The notes beneath the pieces were generated by a model, which saw nothing but the letters and a program-made list of their open reading frames with translations, made no database searches and was not told where the DNA came from. A DNA stretch of 6,455 nt, taken from Flavobacteriaceae bacterium. GTDB taxonomy: Bacteria > Bacteroidota > Bacteroidia > Flavobacteriales > Flavobacteriaceae. The stretch spans positions 1 through 6,455 of the forward strand of contig JABDQK010000223.1 in NCBI GenBank assembly GCA_013042255.1, in the 5' to 3' direction. The first letter of the stretch is position 1. Each line of letters starts with the position of its first letter. Shown piece by piece: positions 1-5,676 of this stretch. The position numbers and the translations under genes are program-made.

Positions 1-53
1 GAAGCGACTGCAAAATCGGGGGTTCCCATAAAAACAATTCGCAATTTCCTCAT
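1..53 (-). CDS. fmt: Methionyl-tRNA formyltransferase, N-terminal fragment (cut by window edge)
   Basis: Only the first 17 codons and two bases are inside the window. They read MRKLRIVFMGTPDFAVA, which is the characteristic N-terminus of Fmt: a first beta strand followed by the FMGTPxFAV turn of the Rossmann-like formyltransferase domain. By family knowledge, Fmt transfers a formyl group from 10-formyl-tetrahydrofolate to methionyl-tRNA for translation initiation in the cytoplasm. The ATG at 53-51 overlaps the recQ stop TGA at 52-50 in an ATGA junction, so fmt is probably translated by coupling to recQ and belongs to the same operon. The catalytic residues lie outside the window and cannot be checked. 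The identification rests on a short but very distinctive motif. Confidence 0.9.
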   Translation of the reverse strand, partial: MRKLRIVFMGTPDFAVA

Positions 54-1951
54 TTCGTCAGTATATATTCATTCTTATTGGTTAAAACGATTTTTCCCTC
101 TTCCATAAGGTAGCGCAATTCTTTTAAGACTAATTCCTTATCCCGGCCAAGTGTAGCAATCAGATTTTGAGGAGACAAAGCCTTCTTTTGAATTAACTCC
201 AGAATATCCCTGTCGAGTTCTTTAATTTCCTGGTCTGTCGCAGAAGTATTGCTAAGACAAACATCGCAGGCGCCGCAATCATCGAAATTTTCCTCTCCGA
301 AATAGGACAACAGCTGAACCGATCTGCATTCGGTATCATTTTCCACATAGGCGAGTACTGCCCGGACATTTTCTACTTTAACTCTGTTGAGGTCATTAAT
401 CTTGTGCGCAAATGAATTAATGGTCCTTTCATCTTCACGAGGGACGAGAAATGTAATGCGCATATCCTGTTGTTCGTTCTGAAATATCACAATTCCATCC
501 TTCTCTGCTTTTTTAAGAACGGATAATACCTCTTCTTCCCTGACCGCCGATTTTTTGGCTACCAGGGTAGGATTAATTTTGGTCTCAAATTCAAATACAC
601 CGCCATATGTCCTCAGGAGTGTTTGAATTACCTTAATACTCTTAGGATTAACATCCAGATAGTTAAAAATAGCAGCTTTAGTTGCCGTAAACTGAACAGA
701 GGTCTTTTGAGAAAAATGCTGAGATAGGGATATAACTGAATTCTGATCGAGCAGCCGAAGTCCGTTATAGACAAGGGAGGGATTTAAGCCATAGGTCTCG
801 CAGAAATGATTGAAATTAAACGGAAAATCACCGTCTTCCTCAGTTCCATAAGCAATTTGGAAGTAATTGTTCAGTTTATTGTACAAAAGCTTAATAAAGG
901 CAACATCAGGGAGTACTGCAATAAATTGTTTTACAAGACGATTTTTATCTTCCGGATTCACTAAAAGGACTGCCTCTGCAGGATTTCCGTCTCTCCCCGC
1001 TCTGCCGGCCTCCTGAAAGTAACTTTCAATGCTTTCGGGTAATTCAAAATGGATCACTTTCCTTACATCTGCCTTGTCAATGCCCATCCCGAAGGCACTG
1101 GTCGCGACCATTACTTTTATTTTATCCTGCTTCCATGCCCTTAGTTTATCATCTTTTTCATTGCGTGTCATTCCCCCGTGAAAAGGACTGGCACTGACCC
1201 CATGGTCTGAAAGCAGTCGGGAAAGCTCTTCGGTTTTACGCCTGCTCCGAACATAGACAATTGCCGATGGTGAATCCTTTTTACACAGTTGTACCAATTG
1301 CTGGTTCTTGTTCTCCTGTTTTAGTACCCTGTATATCAGATTGGGTCTTGAAAACGAATCCTTAACCACAAATGGGGCGGGCATCTTCAGGTTATCTGTA
1401 ATATCTGTGGCCACTTTTGATGTGGCAGTAGCCGTTAGGGCAATACAAGGTACCTGTGGGTGCATTTCGCGAAGAACAGCACACTGAAGGTATGCAGGTC
1501 TGAAATCAATACCCCATTGAGAGATGCAATGTGCCTCGTCTATGGCAATCAGGCCTAAATTCATCTGCCCGATCCTCTCCTGCACCAGTGGTTGTTGCAA
1601 TCGCTCAGGTGAGAGATAAAGGAATTGATATCCCCCATACAGGCAATTATCCAATAAGGTTACTGTTTCTTCAAAGGAAATACCTCCTGTAAGTGCTATT
1701 GCCTTTATTCCTTTTTCCCGTAAACTGCTCACCTGGTCCCGTATTAAGGCTACAAGGGGTGAGACTACAATACAAATGCCATCTAGCATCAAGCCCGGAA
1801 TCTGATAACAGACAGATTTGCCACCTCCTGTGGGAAGCAAAGCGAGGACATCTTCCCCATTAAGTACTGCGGAGATAATTTTTTCCTGTGATCCCCTGAA
1901 GGAATCATGACCCCAGTAGGTTAAGAGGATATCAGCGGGTGAATTTTTCAC
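50..1951 (-). CDS. recQ: ATP-dependent DNA helicase RecQ, zinc cluster near the C-terminus
   Basis: This is a 633-residue superfamily 2 helicase that unwinds DNA 3' to 5' in recombination and fork repair. All RecQ motifs are visible: motif 0 around 12-26, Walker A TGGGKS 41-46, motif Ia around 62-73, Walker B plus aromatic-rich loop DEAHCISQWGIDFRP 138-152, motif III ALTATAT 171-177, motif V around 283-297 and the arginine-finger motif QEAGRAGRDG 313-322. A four-cysteine zinc site (C542, C559, C562, C565) has the same spacing as in E. coli RecQ. It lies about 220 residues after motif VI rather than about 50; the intervening stretch probably contains a winged-helix region. Residues about 578-632 look like another small winged helix, and I see no HRDC domain. 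The start is GTG at 1951-1949; no ATG is available before the helicase core. GTG overlaps the stop of the upstream ATPase gene (GTGA), and the stop overlaps fmt. Confidence 0.96.
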   Translation of the reverse strand: MKNSPADILLTYWGHDSFRGSQEKIISAVLNGEDVLALLPTGGGKSVCYQIPGLMLDGICIVVSPLVALIRDQVSSLREKGIKAIALTGGISFEETVTLLDNCLYGGYQFLYLSPERLQQPLVQERIGQMNLGLIAIDEAHCISQWGIDFRPAYLQCAVLREMHPQVPCIALTATATSKVATDITDNLKMPAPFVVKDSFSRPNLIYRVLKQENKNQQLVQLCKKDSPSAIVYVRSRRKTEELSRLLSDHGVSASPFHGGMTRNEKDDKLRAWKQDKIKVMVATSAFGMGIDKADVRKVIHFELPESIESYFQEAGRAGRDGNPAEAVLLVNPEDKNRLVKQFIAVLPDVAFIKLLYNKLNNYFQIAYGTEEDGDFPFNFNHFCETYGLNPSLVYNGLRLLDQNSVISLSQHFSQKTSVQFTATKAAIFNYLDVNPKSIKVIQTLLRTYGGVFEFETKINPTLVAKKSAVREEEVLSVLKKAEKDGIVIFQNEQQDMRITFLVPREDERTINSFAHKINDLNRVKVENVRAVLAYVENDTECRSVQLLSYFGEENFDDCGACDVCLSNTSATDQEIKELDRDILELIQKKALSPQNLIATLGRDKELVLKELRYLMEEGKIVLTNKNEYILTK

Positions 1952-2511
1952 GAGGCAGGAATCACGTTATTAATAATAAAATTAGCCCTTTCCTCTATAC
2001 TTCCAATAGGAACTTCCAGGGAGGTGTATTGAAATTCTGAATACATATTCAATAACTCTTCATGGATTTCCATCGCCTGGTTAAAAGTCTCAAGGCGCTC
2101 GTCATCTCTGGTATAAATTGCTTCCCAGGGGGGTAATACGACCAGTTGATCATACCTGTGATCTCTGCAATACCTTATAAATTCCTCAGGGTAGGACTGA
2201 TTGAAATACCTCATATAGGCCAGTACATCAGGAAGTCCTCTGTCATAAAACACAACTTCACGCTCCAATTCTTCCCCTGCCTTGAAGTGGGATAGCCTTG
2301 CTTCAAGAATATGCCGGTTAAAGAGAAAAGGGTCATCTACAAATGTCAGTGGATTAGAATGTAAAGCTTCAGAATCAGCTGATTGTTTTGCCTTTGTCGT
2401 AAAATTTCTTACCACTTCATGGAAGCAATAATAACCCTGTTGTTCCAGCAGGCTTATTACTGACGTCTTTCCGGTACCCGGCCCTCCTGTAATTACAATT
2501 CGTTTTGGCAT
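1948..2511 (-). CDS. P-loop ATPase/kinase-like protein (AAA_28 type), function unknown
   Basis: A 187-residue soluble protein with a Walker A loop GGPGTGKTS at 9-17 directly after the first beta strand. A conserved-looking HEVVR follows at 31-35, where the second strand is expected. VVFYDRGLPD at 86-95 resembles the DRG/DRS signature of P-loop nucleoside/nucleotide kinases, and the charged stretch YTRDDERLE (133-141) with two arginines resembles a LID segment. This architecture matches the AAA_28 family, which also holds the NadR-type nicotinamide riboside kinase domain, so the protein may be a small-molecule kinase rather than a classical AAA+ ATPase. No substrate can be assigned. It is the first gene of a unit with recQ and fmt, and its TGA overlaps the recQ GTG. 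The ATG at 2511-2509 has GGGGA eight bases or so upstream and a promoter candidate just before that. Confidence 0.82.
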   Translation of the reverse strand: MPKRIVITGGPGTGKTSVISLLEQQGYYCFHEVVRNFTTKAKQSADSEALHSNPLTFVDDPFLFNRHILEARLSHFKAGEELEREVVFYDRGLPDVLAYMRYFNQSYPEEFIRYCRDHRYDQLVVLPPWEAIYTRDDERLETFNQAMEIHEELLNMYSEFQYTSLEVPIGSIEERANFIINNVIPAS

Positions 2512-2530
2512 GATTTCCCCATCTTCTCAG

Positions 2531-2538
2531 CAAAAGTA
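2531..2538 (-). promoter_or_regulatory. Candidate -7 element for the ATPase-recQ-fmt operon
   Basis: On the minus strand this reads TACTTTTG, an exact match to the Bacteroidota -7 consensus TAnnTTTG. It ends about 20 bases before the ATPase ATG, giving a short leader. A weak -33 candidate, TTTTAAC on the minus strand (2562-2556), sits at roughly the right distance but does not carry the preferred TTTG. The assignment is from motif and position only. Confidence 0.5.
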
Positions 2539-2577
2539 AACAATACTCTTATGGCGTTAAAATATGATGATTCCCTT

Positions 2578-2585
2578 TATATTTG
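2578..2585 (+). promoter_or_regulatory. Candidate -7 element for the DUF493-DUF4290-murA unit
   Basis: The sequence is TATATTTG followed by C, an exact match to the Bacteroidota TAnnTTTG element. It lies 14 bases before the ATG at 2600, so the transcript would start only a few bases ahead of that codon. A weak -33 candidate (GTTAAA, 2556-2561) overlaps the one proposed for the opposite strand. The position places the earlier in-frame ATG codons at 2564 and 2567 upstream of the transcription start, and therefore favours 2600 as the translation start. Confidence 0.6.
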
Positions 2586-2599
2586 CAAAAAGAAATTGC

Positions 2600-2887
2600 A
2601 TGAAGAACGATAGCTCCGATGAATTTTACAAGCGGTTAAAGGAAGAACTTCTCAGAACAAGTACCTGGCCTTCTGATTATTTGTATAAGTTTATTGTCCC
2701 TACCGATGATGATAAAATTAAAGCTATTGAACATATTTTTGACAATACCGGTGCTGTCATCGAATCCAGAAAATCGAGTAAGGGAAAGTATACGAGCCTG
2801 TCGGTTACCGTAAATCTTGCGGATCCTGATGCCGTGATTAAGAATTACAGGGAAGTAGCCAAGATAGAGGGTGTTATCTCCCTTTAA
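2600..2887 (+). CDS. DUF493 (YbeD-like) family protein
   Basis: A 95-residue protein when started at the ATG at 2600. It resembles the DUF493/YbeD family, small ACT-like alpha/beta proteins of unknown biochemical function. Recognisable features are the strand WPSDYLYKFIVP (23-34), the central SSKGKYTSLSVTV (59-71), which matches the family's S-x-G-x-Y-x-S signature, and the C-terminal helix and strand KNYREVAKIEGVISL (81-95). An in-frame start at 2564 would add 12 residues, MMIPFIFAKRNC, which do not look like the family and would lie upstream of or across the promoter candidate. The length from 2600 fits the roughly 90-residue family. It is the first gene of a plus-strand run leading to murA. 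There is no evidence here for the lipoate-related role sometimes suggested for YbeD. Confidence 0.85.
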   Translation: MKNDSSDEFYKRLKEELLRTSTWPSDYLYKFIVPTDDDKIKAIEHIFDNTGAVIESRKSSKGKYTSLSVTVNLADPDAVIKNYREVAKIEGVISL

Positions 2888-2912
2888 GATAGGTAATCTG
2901 CCATAATTTTAG

Positions 2913-2920
2913 TAATTTGC
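2913..2920 (+). promoter_or_regulatory. Weak promoter candidate before the DUF4290 gene
   Basis: In the 84-base gap between the DUF493 and DUF4290 genes, TAATTTGC resembles the Bacteroidota -7 element but has one base fewer between TA and the final G than TAnnTTTG. No convincing -33 TTTG is found upstream. It could supply internal transcription of DUF4290-murA, or the gap could simply be part of an operon transcript. I see no hairpin-plus-T terminator in the gap. Confidence 0.25.
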
Positions 2921-2971
2921 CCTCGATTTAGAATTACTTCCAAGCTTGTTCATCAATTTAAATACAGCACT

Positions 2972-3625
2972 TTGAATTCCGTAGAAACTTTAGAATATAA
3001 TACAGAACGACCTTACCTGATAATTCCGGAATACGGTCGTCATTTTCAGAAAATGGTTGATTATGCCATGTCTATAAAAGACAGGGAAGAAAGAAATAAG
3101 GTAGCTCAATCGATTATTTCCGTGATGGGTAACCTTCAGCCACACCTCAGGGATGTACCTGATTTTCAGCATAAGTTGTGGGATCAGCTTTTCATCATGT
3201 CCGATTTTAAACTCGACGTGGATTCTCCTTTCCCGATTACGAGTCAGGAATTGCTGCAGGCCCGCCCGGAACCTCTCGAATATCCCCAGAACCATCCTAA
3301 GTACCGATTTTACGGGAACAACATTAAAAGGATGATCGATGTTGCTATTCAGTGGGAGAAGGGAGACAAGCGCGATGGCCTTGAATACGCTATTGCCAAC
3401 CATATGAAAAAGTGCTACCTGAACTGGAATAAGGATACGGTTGATGACAAAGTCATTTTTAAACATTTGTTCGAGCTAAGTGACGGACAAATCGACCTTG
3501 CATCAGGTGGGGCAAATCTCACCGAAAGCGTGCAATTCCTGAAACAGAGAGTTACAAAAAGCAGTAGACCCAGCGGATCCAATAAAAAAGGACAACGCGG
3601 TAACAGAGGTAAGAAACGCTACTAA
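2972..3625 (+). CDS. DUF4290 domain-containing protein
   Basis: A 217-residue soluble protein of unknown function matching the Bacteroidota-specific DUF4290 family. Typical stretches are LEYNTERPYLIIPEYGRH (7-24), RNKVAQSIISVMGNLQPHLR (41-60), DVPDFQHKLWDQLFIMSDF (61-79) and FYGNNIKRMIDVAIQWEKG (113-131). The protein looks mostly helical, with no signal peptide or membrane segment. The tail from about 191 (KQRVTKSSRP... to GKKRY) is strongly basic and low in complexity, suggesting contact with nucleic acid or another polyanion; this is inference only. The reading frame is open back to 2897 but has no ATG before the conserved N-terminus, so the start is taken as TTG at 2972, with rare ATT codons the only other options. 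It ends 14 bases before murA, which implies cotranscription. From memory this gene order is common in flavobacteria. Confidence 0.83.
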   Translation: MNSVETLEYNTERPYLIIPEYGRHFQKMVDYAMSIKDREERNKVAQSIISVMGNLQPHLRDVPDFQHKLWDQLFIMSDFKLDVDSPFPITSQELLQARPEPLEYPQNHPKYRFYGNNIKRMIDVAIQWEKGDKRDGLEYAIANHMKKCYLNWNKDTVDDKVIFKHLFELSDGQIDLASGGANLTESVQFLKQRVTKSSRPSGSNKKGQRGNRGKKRY

Positions 3626-3639
3626 TTTCTGCGTAATTC

Positions 3640-4947
3640 ATGGGGACATTTAAAATAGAAGGCGGACACAAACTACACGGTAGTATTACGCCACAGGGGG
3701 CTAAAAATGAAGCACTTCAGATTTTATGCGCCGTACTTCTCACACCTGAAGAAGTTACAATCCACAATATACCAGACATTGTTGATGTCAATAAACTTAT
3801 ATCACTCCTGGAGGATCTGGGGGTAAAAATCCAGAAGAAAGGTAAAGGATCCTATTCATTTAAGGCCGATGATGTCAACCTGGATTACCTGCTTTCAGAT
3901 CAGTTTAAGCAGGACGGCAGGGGGCTGAGGGGTTCTATCATGCTGGTTGGACCCTTACTCGCAAGATTTGGCAAGGGATATATTCCAAAACCCGGAGGAG
4001 ATAAAATAGGGCGAAGACGCCTCGACACCCATTTTGAAGGCTTTATCAAACTTGGGGCTAAATTCAGATACAATAAAGAAGAACATTTTTATGGCGTTGA
4101 GTCCAAAAAACTCAAGGGTACCTATATGCTCCTTGACGAAGCTTCTGTAACAGGTACTGCCAATATTGTAATGGCCTCTGTGCTTGCTGAAGGAAAAACT
4201 ACGATTTACAACGCAGCCTGCGAACCCTACCTCCAGCAACTTTGCAAGATGTTAAACAGGATGGGGGCAAAGATCAGTGGAATAGGTAGCAATTTGCTTG
4301 TTATTGAAGGGGTAGATGCCCTGAAAGGTACGAGTCATACCATGTTGCCCGATATGATTGAAATTGGTAGTTGGATCGGCCTTGCTGCGATGACTAAGAG
4401 CGAACTCACCATTAAAAATGTGAGCTGGGAAAATCTGGGTCAGATCCCGACAGCCTTCAGTAAATTGGGTATTACGATTGAGAAAAAAGGAGATGATATT
4501 TTTATTCCTGCCCATACGAACGGATATAAGATCCATAATTATATTGACGGTTCCATTTTAACTGTTGCTGATGCTCCCTGGCCGGGTTTAACTCCTGATT
4601 TACTCAGTATAATCCTTGTCGTTGCCACTCAGGCCAAAGGAGAACTACTCATCCACCAGAAAATGTTTGAAAGCCGTTTGTTCTTTGTCGACAAACTCAT
4701 AGATATGGGCGCAAAGATTATTTTATGTGACCCGCACCGGGCTACGGTAATCGGGCACGACTTTAAATCGACCCTTAAATCCACCACTATGGTATCTCCG
4801 GATATCAGGGCGGGCGTTTCCCTACTGATAGCAGCGCTTTCGGCCAAGGGTACTTCCACCATTCACAATATTGAACAAATTGACAGGGGATATGAAGCCA
4901 TAGACACTCGCCTCAGGGCCATCGGGGCTCATATTACCAGAGTTTGA
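3640..4947 (+). CDS. murA: UDP-N-acetylglucosamine 1-carboxyvinyltransferase MurA (Asp variant)
   Basis: A 435-residue cytoplasmic enzyme that transfers enolpyruvate from PEP to UDP-N-acetylglucosamine, the first committed step of peptidoglycan synthesis. It has the two-domain EPSP-synthase fold. Visible signatures are GAKNEALQIL (20-29, Lys22 and Asn23 of the active site), LRGSIMLVGPLLARFG (96-111, Arg97), the active-site loop PGGDKIGRRRLDTH (118-131), PGLTPD (315-320, the catalytic Asp equivalent) and DIRAGVSLL (388-396, Arg390) followed by IDRGYE (414-419). E. coli MurA is 419 residues, so this copy is full length. The residue matching E. coli Cys115 is Asp121 (codon 4000-4002). Cys-to-Asp enzymes are active but are not alkylated by fosfomycin. 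The ATG start gives the expected N-terminus GTFKIEGG. The stop overlaps the ATG of the GNAT gene. Confidence 0.98.
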   Translation: MGTFKIEGGHKLHGSITPQGAKNEALQILCAVLLTPEEVTIHNIPDIVDVNKLISLLEDLGVKIQKKGKGSYSFKADDVNLDYLLSDQFKQDGRGLRGSIMLVGPLLARFGKGYIPKPGGDKIGRRRLDTHFEGFIKLGAKFRYNKEEHFYGVESKKLKGTYMLLDEASVTGTANIVMASVLAEGKTTIYNAACEPYLQQLCKMLNRMGAKISGIGSNLLVIEGVDALKGTSHTMLPDMIEIGSWIGLAAMTKSELTIKNVSWENLGQIPTAFSKLGITIEKKGDDIFIPAHTNGYKIHNYIDGSILTVADAPWPGLTPDLLSIILVVATQAKGELLIHQKMFESRLFFVDKLIDMGAKIILCDPHRATVIGHDFKSTLKSTTMVSPDIRAGVSLLIAALSAKGTSTIHNIEQIDRGYEAIDTRLRAIGAHITRV

Positions 4948-5267
4948 TGAGTACTCCTGACAATTTTCCACTTGTTCTTAACACGGTAGGGAATCAGAAG
5001 CGATTTGAACTACAACTCCCCGAAGGTGTGGCCTATGTTGAATATATGCAAAATAAGCAGGGGGTCATCTATCTAACTCATACAGAAGTTCCCGTACATC
5101 TTGAAGGAAAAGGAGTGGGGAGTGCATTGCTGAAAAAAGTATTCTCACATATCCGAAATCTCGGTGTAAAGCTGGCACCTTTATGCCCCTTTGTCGCTTC
5201 TTACCTCAAGAGGCATCCGGAGGAAGTAAAGGGTATGCTGGCTCCAGGTTTCTTTATAGGAGATTAA
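4947..5267 (+). CDS. Small GNAT-like N-acetyltransferase (Acetyltransf_CG / COG2388 type)
   Basis: A 106-residue protein from the ATG at 4947. The frame also has TTG at 4944, but ATG inside TGATG, overlapping the murA TGA by one base, is the more likely start and suggests translational coupling. Features match the minimal GNAT family related to human NATD1 and plant At1g77540: strand IYLTHTEVPV (41-50), the acetyl-CoA pyrophosphate loop EGKGVGSALLKKV (53-65), then LAPLCPFVASYLKRHPE (76-92) with the conserved Cys80, Tyr86 and HPE. Members bind acetyl-CoA, but physiological substrates are not established. Placement after murA need not mean a cell-wall role. The stop TAA shares the TTAA at 5264-5267 with the stop of the convergent gene. 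Confidence 0.87.
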   Translation: MSTPDNFPLVLNTVGNQKRFELQLPEGVAYVEYMQNKQGVIYLTHTEVPVHLEGKGVGSALLKKVFSHIRNLGVKLAPLCPFVASYLKRHPEEVKGMLAPGFFIGD

Positions 5268-5671
5268 ACAGATGCCGTAAGGTAATTCCATAAAAACAAG
5301 GCCGTCCAAATTGTGGTCCTTAACCAATTCAGATTCGCTAATTCGACCAATGTATTGCGGGAAAACTCACCCGCCGAAATGGCTTTATGCCTGGGAACAA
5401 AAATGGTAAAGGTGAGCAACCAGACCAACAGTACTAAGACAAATCCGGATATGTTGTATACTGTTTTTTCCTGTTGCAAAAGCGAACCGTAAAGCATGAG
5501 CTGACCCAACATCAGGGGAATTACCAGCAGGGATATCCTGGGGGTATATTTTTTATGCCATTGGATAAGTGCTTCTTCCGAGTAATAAATGAAGCCCGGA
5601 TACACTATGAGCTGCACCATCCAGATAAGGACCATCAAACCAAAATCCAATAAAAGACGAATCGTTTCCAA
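5264..5671 (-). CDS. Uncharacterised four-helix integral membrane protein
   Basis: I do not recognise a functionally described family. The 135-residue product has four hydrophobic segments at about 4-26, 46-65, 71-92 and 117-133, with almost no soluble domain. Residues that look conserved-type rather than simply hydrophobic are WMVQLIVYPGF (17-27), W38-H39 in the first loop, IPLMLGQ (51-57), FVPRH (91-95) and NWLRTTIW (115-122). Aromatic, His and Arg residues at helix ends could bind a cofactor or lipid, but that is speculation. The start appears to be TTG at 5671-5669, five bases after the pirin stop; the first ATG (residue 13) would cut into helix 1, and an in-frame TGA blocks extension. 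It is likely the second gene of a pirin operon. No terminator fits before the convergent GNAT gene, whose stop it overlaps. Confidence 0.75.
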   Translation of the reverse strand: METIRLLLDFGLMVLIWMVQLIVYPGFIYYSEEALIQWHKKYTPRISLLVIPLMLGQLMLYGSLLQQEKTVYNISGFVLVLLVWLLTFTIFVPRHKAISAGEFSRNTLVELANLNWLRTTIWTALFLWNYLTASV

Positions 5672-5676
5672 TAAGG

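Noticed and set aside
1939..1951. Small inverted repeat GTGAA-TTT-TTCAC at the recQ start
   Set aside because: Arms of five bases with a three-base loop are expected by chance, and part of it is fixed by the coding sequence; too weak to call an operator.
2888..2971. Possible terminator or riboswitch in the gap between the DUF493 and DUF4290 genes
   Set aside because: No stem-loop with a T-run and no conserved-looking RNA structure could be seen in these 84 bases.
2967..2974. GCACTTTG as a -7 element at the DUF4290 start
   Set aside because: It lacks the TA of the consensus and would put the transcription start inside the coding region.
2990..3466. 158-codon minus-strand frame opposite the DUF4290 gene
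   Set aside because: It is the antisense shadow of a recognisable gene; the predicted protein has no recognisable motif and there is no promoter or neighbour to support it.
3955..4862. Three minus-strand frames opposite murA
   Set aside because: murA is unambiguous over this region, and these products look like random antisense translation.
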